32,280 nucleotides of DNA from Glycomyces sp. YM15 (GCF_016918015.1 NZ_JAERMK010000003.1:234971-267250); one strand, 5' to 3'. Positions 7,329-17,692 are shown, numbered from the stretch's first letter. Notes: a model not told the origin generated them from the sequence alone. Made by a program: numbers and translations.

Positions 7329-7569
7329 GGGGAGCTTCGCGAGCGCGTCCGTGTCGCGCCACGTGGTGCGCGGCGTCATCGGTTTCGGGGCCGTGATCGC
7401 CGCGGTAGCGCTGCTGCCGGTGTTCGGCTGGCCGACCCTGGTCCTCGTCCCGCTGGGCATGCTCGCCCTGCGCGGCTGCCCGGTCTGCTGGGTCCTCGGC
7501 CTCATCGAGACGATCTCCAGGGGCCGCCTCCGACGCGAATGCGCCGACGGCGCCTGCCGGCTGCGCTGA
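7321..7569 (+). CDS. Small DUF2892/YgaP-like membrane protein with CxxC
   Basis: The 82-residue product has two hydrophobic spans (about residues 15-34 and 38-52) and then RGCPVCWVLGLIETI. This resembles the DUF2892 transmembrane domain found in YgaP-type proteins, where a GxCP motif follows the second helix. Four cysteines stand out: Cys53 and Cys56 (CPVC) and Cys74 and Cys79 near the C-terminus. GTG 7321 overlaps the sigma gene's end by 8 bases, so translation is probably coupled. The paired cysteines near a membrane and the coupling to a sigma factor suggest a redox or metal-sensing partner, but this is inference. Confidence 0.65.
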   Translation: MREGSFASASVSRHVVRGVIGFGAVIAAVALLPVFGWPTLVLVPLGMLALRGCPVCWVLGLIETISRGRLRRECADGACRLR

Positions 7570-7577
7570 ACCCCTTT

Positions 7578-7600
7578 GGCGGCGGCCTGGGGCCGCCGCC
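7578..7600. terminator. Bidirectional terminator between convergent genes
   Basis: A perfect 10-bp stem (GGCGGCGGCC with GGCCGCCGCC) with a 3-base loop lies 8 bases beyond the DUF2892 stop and 5 bases beyond the opposing GlxA-type stop. Flanking TTT (7575-7577) and GAA add weak pairs. Its place between two facing stops fits termination in both directions. Confidence 0.65.
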
Positions 7601-7605
7601 GAAGG

Positions 7606-8589
7606 TCACCGGCCCGCGAACGTCCGCCGGTACGCACTCGGCGAAACCCCCAGCACCGCCTGGAAATGCAACCGCATCGCCGAAGCCGAACCGAACCCCG
7701 CGTCGGCCGCGACCTGGTCCACCGACCGGTCGGAACGCTCGAGAAGGTGCCGGGCCCGCTCCACCCGCTGATGCAGCAGCCACCGCTGCGGAGAAGTGCC
7801 GACCTCCTCGCGGAAACGGCGCGTGAACGTCCGCACGCTCATCGCCTCGCACTCGGCGAGCTGCCGCAGCGTCAACGGCTCGTGAAGCCGCTCCAGCGCC
7901 CACGCCCTGGCCGCGCCCGTCGAATGCATCCCCGCCTCGGGAACCGGCCGTTCGATGTACTGCGCCTGCCCGCCGTCCCGGAACGGCGGCACCACCGCCC
8001 GCCGCGCCACCAGGTTCGCCACGGCCGCACCGAAATCCAACCGCACCAAATGCAAGCACAGATCGAAGCCCGAGGCCACGCCCGCAGAAGTGAACACGCC
8101 GCCGTCCTCCGTGTAGAGCACCTCCGGTTCGAGCCGCACCCGCGGGAACAGCTCCCGGAACCGCTCGGCCGCATCCCAGTGCGTCGTGGCCCGCCGTCCG
8201 TCGAGCACCCCCGCCGCCGCGAGCGTGAACGAGCCCGTGCAGATCGACGCCAACCGCGCCCCCGGCCGCACCAGCGCCAGCGCCGCCGCGAGCGGCACCG
8301 ACAGGCGGCCGTGGCGGTAGGTGTCATCCCACTCGTGCTCAGACGGCACCACGACCGTGTCGGCCTCGGCCAACGCCTCTGGCCCGTGCGGCACGTTCAC
8401 CGTCACATCGGTGTCCGTGCGCACCGCACCGGGCTCCAGCGCGCACGTCGCGACCTCGTACAACAGCTCGCCCGATGCGCTTCGGGCCGTACCGAACACG
8501 CGGTGCGCGATGCCGAGCTCGACCGGCAGCAGCCCATGGCGGACGAACACGGCCACACGGTGCCGCCCAGATTCCCGGAACACGCTCAT
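7606..8589 (-). CDS. GlxA-type AraC-family transcription regulator (DJ-1/PfpI domain plus HTH)
   Basis: The 327-residue product combines an N-terminal DJ-1/PfpI-like amidotransferase fold (about residues 8-180, including VAVFVRHGLLPVELGIAHRVFG and a nucleophile-elbow-like SICTGSFTLAAAGVLDGRRATTHW) with a C-terminal AraC-type double helix-turn-helix (about 220-320, LRQLAECEAMSVRTFTRRFREEVGTSPQRWLLHQRVERARHLL in several blocks). ATG 8589 is chosen because GAGG lies 8 bases upstream and the DJ-1 strand starts soon after; a longer start at 8637 would run into the divergent promoter. It is divergent from an MFS transporter gene by 59 bases, a common arrangement when such a regulator controls an efflux or uptake gene. 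Confidence 0.88.
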   Translation of the reverse strand: MSVFRESGRHRVAVFVRHGLLPVELGIAHRVFGTARSASGELLYEVATCALEPGAVRTDTDVTVNVPHGPEALAEADTVVVPSEHEWDDTYRHGRLSVPLAAALALVRPGARLASICTGSFTLAAAGVLDGRRATTHWDAAERFRELFPRVRLEPEVLYTEDGGVFTSAGVASGFDLCLHLVRLDFGAAVANLVARRAVVPPFRDGGQAQYIERPVPEAGMHSTGAARAWALERLHEPLTLRQLAECEAMSVRTFTRRFREEVGTSPQRWLLHQRVERARHLLERSDRSVDQVAADAGFGSASAMRLHFQAVLGVSPSAYRRTFAGR

Positions 8590-8609
8590 GGCCTGATCCT
8601 CGCACATAT

Positions 8610-8623
8610 TGGCCTGCGGGCCA
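8610..8623. promoter_or_regulatory. Inverted repeat between the GlxA-type regulator and the MFS gene
   Basis: TGGCC and GGCCA flank TGCG in the 59-base gap between two divergent genes. It is a plausible operator for the GlxA-type regulator, although AraC-family proteins more often use direct repeats. It is short and GC-rich, so chance is possible. Confidence 0.3.
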
Positions 8624-8648
8624 CTGGTGACCGCCACCGCGAGAACCG

Positions 8649-9932
8649 ATGCTTGAGCACATGTCCGTCACCGCCCCGCAGGCCCCCGAACGCCTCGCGA
8701 CCAAAGGCCCCCACCGCGCCTGGTTCGTCGCCGCCGTCGCCTTCACCGCCCTCGTCGGCGCGGCCGCCTTCCGCGCCACCCCGAGCGTCTTCATCGAACC
8801 GCTGCACGAGGAGTTCGGCTGGTCGCACGGGACGATCTCGGCCGCGATCTCACTGAACATCCTCCTCTACGGCCTGTTCTCACCGTTCGCCTCCGCACTG
8901 CAGGAGCGGTACGGGATCCGCAGGGTCGTCTCGATCGCGCTGGCCCTCATCGCCGCCGGCTCCGGCCTCACCGTGTTCATGACCGCGTCCTGGCAGCTGG
9001 TCCTCGCATGGGGCTTCATCGTCGGGATCGGCACCGGCTCGATGGCGATGGCGTTCGTCGCGACCATCACCAACCGCTGGTTCATCGAACGCCGCGGCCT
9101 CGTCAGCGGCATCCTCACCGCGGGCGGGGCCGCCGGGCAGCTGGTGTTCCTGCCGCTGGTGGGGCTCCTCGTCGTAGGCCCGGGCTGGAGGGCCGCCTCG
9201 CTCCTCGTCGCCGCCACCGCGCTCGCCATGGTTCCGTTGGTGCTCTTCGTGATCCGCGACCGACCCGAGGACGTGGGGCTGCGCCCGTACGGCGCCGGAG
9301 CCGACTACGAGACCCCGGAGCCGCCCACGGCGGGCGCGGTGCGCCGCACCCTGGGCGCTCTGGCGGCCGCGAGCCGCACCCGTGCGTTCTGGCTCCTCGC
9401 CGGGACGTTCGCGATCTGCGGGGCCTCTACGAACGGCCTGGTCGGCGCGCACTTCGTGCCGGCCGCCCACGACCACGGCATGCCGCTGACCGCGGCCGCG
9501 TCGCTGCTCGCCGTCATCGGGATCGTCGACCTCATCGGCACGATCTTCTCCGGCTGGCTCACCGACCGCTTCAACCCGCGGCACCTGCTGTTCGTCTACT
9601 ACGCGCTGCGCGGGGTGTCCCTGCTCGCCCTGCCCGCGCTGTTCGCCGACAGCGTCCACCCGCCGATGATCTTCTTCATCATCTTCTACGGCCTCGATTG
9701 GGTCGCCACCGTGCCGCCCACGATCGCCTTGTGCCGCGAGCACTTCGGGGAAGACGGCGCGGTCGTCTTCGGCTGGGTCCTCGCCTCCCACCAGGTCGGG
9801 GCGGCCCTCATCGCCTCTGCCGCGGGTCTGGCCCGCGACCTCACGGGCGCCTATGACCTCGCCTGGTTCACCTCGGGCGCGCTGTGCGCACTCGCCGCGG
9901 CGATGTCCCTGGCGATCAAGCGCAAGGCCTGA
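8649..9932 (+). CDS. MFS transporter, OFA/monocarboxylate-like
   Basis: The 427-residue product is a major facilitator with about 12 membrane helices in two halves separated by a cytoplasmic loop (about residues 200-245). The segment after helix 1 (FIEPLHEEFGWSHGTISAAIS), the A-loop-like ERYGIRRVV and NRWFIERRGLVSGILTAGGAAGQLVFLPL resemble the oxalate/formate antiporter and monocarboxylate transporter branch. Substrate is not predictable. The start is ATG 8649; a second ATG at 8661 is equally plausible because neither has a strong ribosome site. Regulation by the divergent GlxA-type protein is likely from the arrangement. Confidence 0.85.
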   Translation: MLEHMSVTAPQAPERLATKGPHRAWFVAAVAFTALVGAAAFRATPSVFIEPLHEEFGWSHGTISAAISLNILLYGLFSPFASALQERYGIRRVVSIALALIAAGSGLTVFMTASWQLVLAWGFIVGIGTGSMAMAFVATITNRWFIERRGLVSGILTAGGAAGQLVFLPLVGLLVVGPGWRAASLLVAATALAMVPLVLFVIRDRPEDVGLRPYGAGADYETPEPPTAGAVRRTLGALAAASRTRAFWLLAGTFAICGASTNGLVGAHFVPAAHDHGMPLTAAASLLAVIGIVDLIGTIFSGWLTDRFNPRHLLFVYYALRGVSLLALPALFADSVHPPMIFFIIFYGLDWVATVPPTIALCREHFGEDGAVVFGWVLASHQVGAALIASAAGLARDLTGAYDLAWFTSGALCALAAAMSLAIKRKA

Positions 9933-9973
9933 CTCCCCGTTGCCGCACGGACCACCTCGTGGCCCAAGGCGTC

Positions 9974-10741
9974 TCAGCGGGCTTCGAGGACCGCCAGGTC
10001 GCGCAGCGCGTACTGCCGATGCTCGCAGTGCTCGTTGAGGACCACCCGGAAGCAGGTCGCGACGGCGACCGTCTCGGGCCCCCACCCGGGCGCCGGCTCC
10101 CCGGTCCGGGTCTCCTCCAGCGAAGCCTCGGTGGCGTCCGCCAGGGCCGCCCGGACCTGGGCCGCCCGGTCCGCGCGCACCTCCAGGACCTCCGCGAGCG
10201 AGGGCCGCGCCGCGGTGTCGACGCCGATCTCGACGGCCCTGTCGGCCGGGTAGTCGCCCGTGGGCATGCCCAAGCGGTGGTACGGGCGCTTCTCGCCGCG
10301 GAGCATGCGGCCGATCCACACGTCGGTGGCGAACACCAGGTGCCGCAGGGTCTCCACGAACGACCACTCCTCGTCGACGCGCTCGTGCAAGGCCGCCTCC
10401 GGCAGCCGCATGGCGCGCGCGACGGTGCTCTCCCACAAGCTCTCGAGAAGCGTCCACATCGCACGGAGATCCTGGAGCGAGCGCACCTCGCGCAGCGTGA
10501 TGCGCTCGGGATGGCGCCGGTCGAGCTCCGCGTTGACGAATGCGGTGACGTCGACGTCGTTGACCACCACGCGCTCCAGTTCCCCGGCGTGGCCGTTGAT
10601 GCGGAAATTGGTGATGGCGGACCCGGAGATCTTGACGTCGCTGACGTCGCAGTCGCGCAGCACGGCACCGGAGAGGTCCACGGAGGCGAACCGCGCGCCC
10701 TTGAAATCGGCGGTGTGGTCAAAGGTTGCGATCATCGGCAC
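9974..10741 (-). CDS. DinB-fold protein with pentapeptide-repeat-like N-terminus
   Basis: The 255-residue product has an N-terminal stretch with pentapeptide-like periodicity (about residues 11-50: ADFKGARFASVDLSGAVLRD), then a DinB four-helix domain (about 85-250). Candidate metal ligands are His134 in TLRHLVFATD and His238/His241 in NEHCEHRQYA, the usual three-His arrangement. DinB proteins include thiol-dependent transferases; the pentapeptide part may serve dimerisation or packing. The start is uncertain: GTG 10741 or ATG 10735, neither with a clear ribosome site. It converges on the MFS gene with 41 bases between, and nothing notable in that gap. Confidence 0.75.
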   Translation of the reverse strand: MPMIATFDHTADFKGARFASVDLSGAVLRDCDVSDVKISGSAITNFRINGHAGELERVVVNDVDVTAFVNAELDRRHPERITLREVRSLQDLRAMWTLLESLWESTVARAMRLPEAALHERVDEEWSFVETLRHLVFATDVWIGRMLRGEKRPYHRLGMPTGDYPADRAVEIGVDTAARPSLAEVLEVRADRAAQVRAALADATEASLEETRTGEPAPGWGPETVAVATCFRVVLNEHCEHRQYALRDLAVLEAR

Positions 10742-10782
10742 ATGGTGCCAGGGGCCACCGACACAGGCCGTAAACAGAACGA

Positions 10783-10816
10783 ACCGCCCGCGACCTCAGA
10801 TGAGGTCGCGGGCGGT
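10783..10816 (-). terminator. Terminator of tRNA-Ala
   Basis: A perfect 16-bp inverted repeat (ACCGCCCGCGACCTCA and its complement) is separated by only two bases. It starts 12 bases past the tRNA 3' end and is followed on the minus strand by a T-rich stretch (TTCGTTCTGTTT). It also insulates the downstream DinB gene. Confidence 0.85.
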
Positions 10817-10827
10817 CTTCCAGGCGG

Positions 10828-10900
10828 TGGAGCCTAGGAGAATCGAACTCCTAACCCCCTGCTTGCAAAGCAGGTGCTCTGCCAATTGAGCTAAGGCCCC
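10828..10900 (-). tRNA. tRNA-Ala (anticodon TGC)
   Basis: The minus strand folds into a full cloverleaf: acceptor GGGGCCT/AGGCTCC, D-arm GCTC/GAGC, anticodon stem CCTGC/GCAGG with loop TTTGCAA, and T-arm AGGAG-TTCGATT-CTCCT. The anticodon TGC reads GCA and other alanine codons. Discriminator A is at 10828; CC follows but the final A of CCA is not encoded. tRNA-Ile and tRNA-Ala downstream of gyrA are a standard actinobacterial arrangement. Confidence 0.97.
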
Positions 10901-11013
10901 TCGGTCAGTCGCGCGGACTGAACCCTACGAGACTGGACCTCCCCAGTATCGCCGCCGCGCTCACTGCAACAGCGAGGATACCCGGGTCGCAGTGAACTGG
11001 CTAACGCGATTCG

Positions 11014-11145
11014 CTAGCGCACGTCTTCGGCGGAGGTGGTGGCCTCGTGCCACAGGGTGCGGTCGTCGTTGATCGACTTGACCTTCTTGGCCACGACGAA
11101 CGCGACCGTTGCCACGCCGGCGACGATCAAGATCTTCTTCCACAT
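11014..11145 (-). CDS. DLW-39-family-like small membrane protein
   Basis: The 43-residue product has a single N-terminal membrane helix (residues 4-20, KILIVAGVATVAFVVAK) and a short polar tail KKVKSINDDRTLWHEATTSAEDV. Size, topology, the D-x-x-LW-x-EAT tail and location between tRNA-Ala and tRNA-Ile near gyrA match the DLW-39 family of actinobacterial micro-proteins; function is unknown. ATG 11145 is preceded by a G-rich stretch; the longer reading frame from 11220 lacks the family-like start. A 7-bp inverted repeat (10961-10967 with 10989-10995) lies past its stop. Confidence 0.75.
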   Translation of the reverse strand: MWKKILIVAGVATVAFVVAKKVKSINDDRTLWHEATTSAEDVR

Positions 11146-11259
11146 GGACCCAGGCCCCCATATCAGAGATTGCCGCGTACAGCAACGCCGCGATCGGCAT
11201 TGCACGATGCGCCTCAGCATAGCGAACCTTGCCCCGCCCGACCGCCGGGCCGGTGCCTG

Positions 11260-11850
11260 TCAGAAGAGGAGGTTCGGAGTCGCGGTGGGGGAGCCGTCGA
11301 AGAAGGCCTCGGCGGCCGCGTGGGCACTCCCGTCGCGGTCGACGTCGCCGGGGCGGGAGCCGTTGCCGAGGAGCACGCCCCGCCAGTCCATCTTCAGGTA
11401 GCCGGCGGTCAGGCGCAGCGCGCCTGCGAGCGGCACGGCCGCGGCCGGGTCGTCGTCTCCGGCGACGGTGACGCCCCACAGGCGCCGGCCCGCCATCCGG
11501 GCCCTGAAGTCCAGGCCGGGGACGCGCAGCCAGCCCGACCAGTAGTCGAGGTAGTTCTTCACCGGGCCGCTCACGGTGTACCAGTACAGGGGCGAGGCGA
11601 TCACGATGTCGGTGGCGGCGAGGGTCGCGTCCTGCACGAGTCGCTCGGCGCCCTCCGCGAAGGGCGTGACGCCGTCCCCGGTGTGCCGGCGGTCGGTGAA
11701 CGGCGGCAGGCCCAGCTCACCGAGGTGGATCCAGCGCTGCGCGGTTCCCGGTGCGAGGTGCTCGGCGGCGGCGCGGGCGAGGGCCTCGGTGTTGCCGCCG
11801 GTGCGGGCGGAGCCGAGGAGGAACAGGAACGAGCGGGGGGCGTCGGTCAT
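11260..11850 (-). CDS. NAD(P)H-dependent FMN reductase / flavodoxin-fold oxidoreductase
   Basis: The 196-residue product has a flavodoxin-like fold. The N-terminal FMN-phosphate loop LLGSARTGGNTEALARAAAEHL (about residues 9-30) and the second flavin contact SPLYWYTVSGPVKNYLDYW (about 87-105) are typical of NADPH-dependent FMN reductases and NAD(P)H:quinone reductases. It is soluble and cytoplasmic. ATG 11850 is chosen because a GAGAAAG site precedes it and the beta strand begins shortly after; the longer start at 11898 adds an unlikely tail. It stands alone between a tRNA and the micro-protein. Confidence 0.85.
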   Translation of the reverse strand: MTDAPRSFLFLLGSARTGGNTEALARAAAEHLAPGTAQRWIHLGELGLPPFTDRRHTGDGVTPFAEGAERLVQDATLAATDIVIASPLYWYTVSGPVKNYLDYWSGWLRVPGLDFRARMAGRRLWGVTVAGDDDPAAAVPLAGALRLTAGYLKMDWRGVLLGNGSRPGDVDRDGSAHAAAEAFFDGSPTATPNLLF

Positions 11851-11949
11851 GGCGGGTGACTTTCTCAGAAGGGCGTGCTGACGGGTCGACTGGTGCAAGG
11901 CCCGGGGACGGCCGGCCTATTCCGCGCCGCGATGCGGGCCACAGGCATG

Positions 11950-11976
11950 AAAAAACCCGCCGGTGAACGGCGGGTT
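11950..11976 (-). terminator. Intrinsic terminator of tRNA-Ile
   Basis: AACCCGCCG and CGGCGGGTT form a 9-bp stem (11954-11976) with a 5-base loop, followed on the minus strand by a run of T (A-run at 11950-11955 on the plus strand). This is a textbook terminator immediately after the tRNA. Confidence 0.92.
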
Positions 11977-11981
11977 GTTGG

Positions 11982-12055
11982 TGGGCGTACCAAGACTCGA
12001 ACTTGGGACCTTCGAGTTATCAGCTCGACGCTCTAACCACCTGAGCTATACGCCC
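11982..12055 (-). tRNA. tRNA-Ile (anticodon GAT)
   Basis: The minus strand gives acceptor GGGCGTA/TACGCCC, D-arm with GGTGGTTA loop, anticodon stem TCGAG/CTCGA with loop CTGATAA, and T-arm CCAAG-TTCGAGT-CTTGG. Anticodon GAT reads ATC/ATT. Discriminator A is at 11982 and CCA is encoded at 11979-11981. It lies between DUF3566/gyrA and the accessory genes. Confidence 0.97.
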
Positions 12056-12168
12056 TTATAGGTTGCGGCCTCATCGGCAGCGCTGGGAAAGATTACCTCA
12101 TGCCTGTACGATCCGCCGAACAGGCCCCCTGTCATAAGGGACGGCCGTCACTGGGCCGATTCGGGAGG

Positions 12169-12204
12169 GCGAATGCCCGCGACCGGGTGGCCGCGGGCAT
12201 TCGC
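12169..12204 (-). terminator. Terminator after the gyrB-gyrA-DUF3566 operon
   Basis: GCGAATGCCCGCG and CGCGGGCATTCGC make a 13-bp perfect stem with a 10-base loop, 11 bases past the DUF3566 stop. There is no U-run, as is common for actinomycete terminators. Confidence 0.75.
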
Positions 12205-12215
12205 TTCGCTTGTCG

Positions 12216-12911
12216 CTAGTCGCGTTCGGCGAGGGTCACCTCGACGCCGCCGACGAGGTCGGCGCACACGTTGTAGATGAACGAGCCGAGCGTCGCCAGC
12301 GCCGTGAACAGGACCATGTTCACCACGCCGAGCAGGGCCGCGGCCCCGATGACGCCCTTCGCGGTGATCCGGAAGGTCTCCGTGCCCGCGGCCGCGTCAT
12401 CGGTGCTGGTGCCCATGAGCATCTGCAGCATGTCGTTGACGGTGTCGAAAACGCCCATCGCGTCGAGCGCGATGTACAGGACCGTGGTCGCCACGACCAT
12501 CACGATGAACAGCACGATCGAGACGGCGAACGAGAACTTCATCACCGACCAGGGGTCGATCCGCTTCAGCCGCAGGCGGGCCCGGCGCGGACCGCGTGCG
12601 GCCGCCTGGCTCACCGCGGCGCGCGCGGCGCGGACGGCGTCCGCGACACGGGCCGAGGAGGCCACGCCCGCGGCCTGGTTGGCCGCGGTGTTGCCCGTGG
12701 ACGACGGGATCGACTCCGGTGTGACCGGCGGCGGCGTCATGCCCGGCGGGCGGCGCAGCGTCAACGTCTGGTCCTGGGCCTGAGCTGACGGCGGAGCAGA
12801 GACGGATGACACCGAGTCATCTGATTTCGTCTGCTCGGACGCCTCGGAGTCGAACTCCGGGACGTCGTCTTCGCGCTCGGTCTCCGCAGCGGTGGCCTTC
12901 GCGTCGGTCAT
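12216..12911 (-). CDS. DUF3566 transmembrane protein downstream of gyrA
   Basis: The 231-residue product has a disordered, acidic then Pro/Ala-rich N-terminus (1-110) and a C-terminal DUF3566 domain with two membrane helices (about 124-149 and 186-214), preceded by RLRLKRIDPWSVMKFSF. The family is found immediately downstream of gyrA throughout actinobacteria (the mycobacterial Rv0007 position); its role is unknown, with cell-envelope or division functions proposed. Its ATG follows the gyrA stop codon directly (TAG then ATG), so it is in the gyrase operon and translationally coupled. Confidence 0.9.
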   Translation of the reverse strand: MTDAKATAAETEREDDVPEFDSEASEQTKSDDSVSSVSAPPSAQAQDQTLTLRRPPGMTPPPVTPESIPSSTGNTAANQAAGVASSARVADAVRAARAAVSQAAARGPRRARLRLKRIDPWSVMKFSFAVSIVLFIVMVVATTVLYIALDAMGVFDTVNDMLQMLMGTSTDDAAAGTETFRITAKGVIGAAALLGVVNMVLFTALATLGSFIYNVCADLVGGVEVTLAERD

Positions 12912-15416
12912 CTACTCGTCCTGCCCCTCATCGGGTTCCGGTTCCTCGGCGCTCTGGGTGATCGCGAGCAGCGAGACCTCGTCGGGCAGGTCGATCAGCT
13001 TGACGCCCATAGTGTTGCGGTCCGAAGTCTGACGGACCGGCTGCACCGGAGTCCTGATGACGCCTCCCTCCGAGGTGATCGCGAACAGCTCGTCGTCCGG
13101 CGTCACCGACAGCGCCCCCACCAGGTCGCCGCGCCGTTCCGTGATCTTCGCGGTCAGGACGCCCTTGCCACCGCGGCCCTGCTGCGGGTACGCGTCGACA
13201 GGAGTCCGCTTCGCGTAGCCGCGGCTGGTGGCCACGAGGATGTCCATATTATCGCGCAGAACGATCATGGTGAGCAGTTCGTCGTCCCCCACGAACCGCA
13301 TCCCGATCACACCGCTGGTCGCGCGGCCCATGGGCCGCAGCGCCTCGTCGGTCGCCTGGAAGCGGATCGACTGGGCCTTGCGCGAGACCAGCAGCAGGTC
13401 GTCCTCCTGCTGGATGAGCGCCGCGCCCACGAGCTCGTCGCCGTCGCGCAGGTTGATGCCGACGATGCCGCCGGTGCGGGGCGAATCGAAATCGGTGAGC
13501 TTCGACTTCTTGACCAGGCCGTTGCGGGTCGCGAGCACCAGGTACGGGGTGACCTCGTAATGGGCCAGCTGGATGACCTGCGCGATGTGCTCGTCCGGGC
13601 CGAACGCCAGGATGTTCGCCACATGCTGCCCGCGGGCCGTGCGGCTCGCCTCCGGCAGCTCGTAGGCCTTCGCCCGGTAGACGCGGCCCTTGTTGGTGAA
13701 GAACAGGATCCAGTCGTGCGTGGTGCACACGAAGAAGTGGCTGACGATGTCGTCCTGCTTGAGCTGCGCGCCCTGGACGCCCTTCCCGCCGCGCTTCTGC
13801 GAGCGGAACGAGTCGGTCTTGGTGCGCTTCACATAGCCGCCGCGGGTGATCGTGACCACGATGTCCTCGCGGGCGATGAGGTCCTCCATGGACACTTCGC
13901 CGGCGTCGGGCATGATCACGGTCCGGCGCTCGTCGCCCCAGCGGGCCACGACCGCGCCGAGCTCCTCGCGGAGGATCAGGCGCTGCCGCTCGGGCTTGGC
14001 GAGGATGTCGGCCAGGTCGGCGATCTTGGTCTCGATCTCGGTGAGCTCGTCGATGATCCGCTGCCGCTCCAACGCCGCCAGGCGCCGCAGCTGCATGTCG
14101 AGGATCGCGACGGCCTGGATCTCGTCGACGTCGAGCAGGCTCATGAGGCCCTGCTTCGACTCCTCGGCCGAAGGCGAGCGGCGGATGAGCGCGATCGTCT
14201 CGTCGAGCAGGTCGAGGGCCTTGGCGAGACCGCGCAGGATGTGGGCGCGCTCCTCGGCCTTGCGCATCCGGTACTTGGTGCGCCGCACGATCACTTCGAT
14301 CTGGTGCGCCACGTAGTAGCGGACCATCTGCGCGATGTTCAGCGTGCGCGGGACGCCGTCGACCAGCGAGAGCATGTTCGCGCCGAACGTGTCCTGCAGC
14401 TGCGTGTGCTTGTAGAGGTTGTTGAGCACCACCTTGGGTACCGCGTCGCGTTTGAGCACGATCACGATCCGCATGCCGGTGCGGCCCGAGGACTCGTCGC
14501 GGATGTCCGCGATGCCGCCGAGCTTGCCCTCCTTGACGAGGTCGGCGATGCGCTCGGCCAGGTTGTCGGGGTTCACCTGGTAGGGGAGCTCCGTGACGAC
14601 CAGGCAGGCGCGGCCCTTCGAGTCCTCTTCGACCTCGATCACGGCGCGCATCTTGATCGAGCCGCGGCCCGTGCGGTACGCGTCCTCGATCGCCGCGCGC
14701 CCCAGGATCGTGGCGCCCGTGGGGAAGTCGGGCCCGGTGATGATCCCGAGGATCGCCTCGAGGGCCTCCTCCTCGGTGGCCTCCGGGTTGTCCAGGCACC
14801 AGTCCACGGCCGCCGCGACCTCGCGCAGGTTGTGCGGGGGGATCTTGGTGGCCATGCCGACCGCGATGCCCTCGGAGCCGTTCACCAGCAGGTTCGGGAT
14901 GCGCGAGGGCAGGATCGTGGGCTCGGTGGTCTTGCCGTCGTAGTTCGGCTCGAAGTCGACCGACTCCTCGTCGATGTCCCGCAGCATCTCCATCGCGAGC
15001 GGCTCGAGGCGCGACTCGGTGTACCGGTGCGCGGCCGCCGGGTCGTTGCCCGGGGAGCCGAAGTTCCCCTGGCCGTCGATGAGCGGGTACCGCAGGCTCC
15101 ACGGCTGCGCCATGCGCACCAGCGAGTCGTAGATCGCGGAGTCGCCGTGCGGGTGGAACTGGCCCATCACGTCGCCGATGACGCGCGAGCACTTCACGTA
15201 CCCGCGGTCGGGGCGGTAGCCGCCGTCGTACATCGCGTACAGGATCTTGCGGTGGACGGGCTTGAGGCCGTCGCGCACGTCGGGCAGCGCGCGCCCGACG
15301 ATCACGCTCATGGCGTAATCGAGGTACGAGCGCGACATCTCCACTTCGATGCCGACCGGCTCGATGCGGCCGTGGCCCTCCGGGATCTCAAGCTGGTCTT
15401 GGTTGTTCTCAGGCAC
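12912..15416 (-). CDS. gyrA: DNA gyrase subunit A
   Basis: The 834-residue protein is the DNA-cleaving subunit of gyrase, which with GyrB introduces negative supercoils. Catalytic Tyr132 lies in AAAHRYTES. The quinolone-resistance region reads [12 protein letters not shown] with Ser93 and Asp97, equivalent to E. coli Ser83 and Asp87, i.e. the sensitive-type residues. The GyrA box QKRGGKG (539-545) marks the DNA-wrapping C-terminal beta-pinwheel, which ends in an acidic tail. Length is typical. It is cotranscribed with gyrB, 44 bases upstream, and followed without a gap by the DUF3566 gene. Confidence 0.98.
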   Translation of the reverse strand: MPENNQDQLEIPEGHGRIEPVGIEVEMSRSYLDYAMSVIVGRALPDVRDGLKPVHRKILYAMYDGGYRPDRGYVKCSRVIGDVMGQFHPHGDSAIYDSLVRMAQPWSLRYPLIDGQGNFGSPGNDPAAAHRYTESRLEPLAMEMLRDIDEESVDFEPNYDGKTTEPTILPSRIPNLLVNGSEGIAVGMATKIPPHNLREVAAAVDWCLDNPEATEEEALEAILGIITGPDFPTGATILGRAAIEDAYRTGRGSIKMRAVIEVEEDSKGRACLVVTELPYQVNPDNLAERIADLVKEGKLGGIADIRDESSGRTGMRIVIVLKRDAVPKVVLNNLYKHTQLQDTFGANMLSLVDGVPRTLNIAQMVRYYVAHQIEVIVRRTKYRMRKAEERAHILRGLAKALDLLDETIALIRRSPSAEESKQGLMSLLDVDEIQAVAILDMQLRRLAALERQRIIDELTEIETKIADLADILAKPERQRLILREELGAVVARWGDERRTVIMPDAGEVSMEDLIAREDIVVTITRGGYVKRTKTDSFRSQKRGGKGVQGAQLKQDDIVSHFFVCTTHDWILFFTNKGRVYRAKAYELPEASRTARGQHVANILAFGPDEHIAQVIQLAHYEVTPYLVLATRNGLVKKSKLTDFDSPRTGGIVGINLRDGDELVGAALIQQEDDLLLVSRKAQSIRFQATDEALRPMGRATSGVIGMRFVGDDELLTMIVLRDNMDILVATSRGYAKRTPVDAYPQQGRGGKGVLTAKITERRGDLVGALSVTPDDELFAITSEGGVIRTPVQPVRQTSDRNTMGVKLIDLPDEVSLLAITQSAEEPEPDEGQDE

Positions 15417-15460
15417 CAGTGCTTCCTTGCTTGTCGTCGGAACGTGGTCAGCGGACCGCT

Positions 15461-17419
<1,959 letters not shown>

Positions 17420-17441
17420 CGGCAACTCCTTCTGTCGTCGT

Positions 17442-17487
17442 TCACAGTCAGTAGTGAAAAGTTAGTCCATGGCTGTGACACTTTTCA
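17442..17487 (-). promoter_or_regulatory. Overlapping inverted repeats in the gyrB leader
   Basis: TGAAAAGT (17455-17462) pairs with ACTTTTCA (17480-17487), and TCACAG (17442-17447) pairs with CTGTGA (17473-17478). The two pairings interleave, so they could form a pseudoknot or mutually exclusive hairpins just upstream of the gyrB ribosome site. Gyrase genes are usually controlled by supercoiling or autoregulation; whether this element takes part is unknown. Confidence 0.4.
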
Positions 17488-17570
17488 GTCATCTGACCTC
17501 GGACCTGCTTGAATGTCCGGTCCAGAGGCGCCCGTGGGCGGGCCGACCATGGCAGTGCCGCCACAACAAT

Positions 17571-17594
17571 GGCCGGGCGCTGCGAGCGCCGGCC
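17571..17594. other. Strong bulged hairpin in the dciA-gyrB gap
   Basis: GGCCGGGCGCT and AGCGCCGGCC pair with one bulged G around a GCG loop. It lies in the 300-base gap between the dciA stop and the gyrB start. It may separate the recF-dciA transcript from gyrB. The rest of the gap (17488-17719) holds a second small hairpin at 17693-17710 but no gene that I can support. Confidence 0.4.
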
Positions 17595-17692
17595 GGACTG
17601 CATCCGTCAAGTCTACTTGGCTCGGACTTCTGTAACCGCTTCCGTGCGCCTCGTTGTCGTCACAGTCGCATCGAGGGGCGGGGACATGAACC

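Noticed and set aside
7321..7569. Classical zinc anti-sigma factor for the ECF sigma
   Set aside because: No HxxxCxxC motif; the sequence fits a DUF2892-like membrane protein instead.
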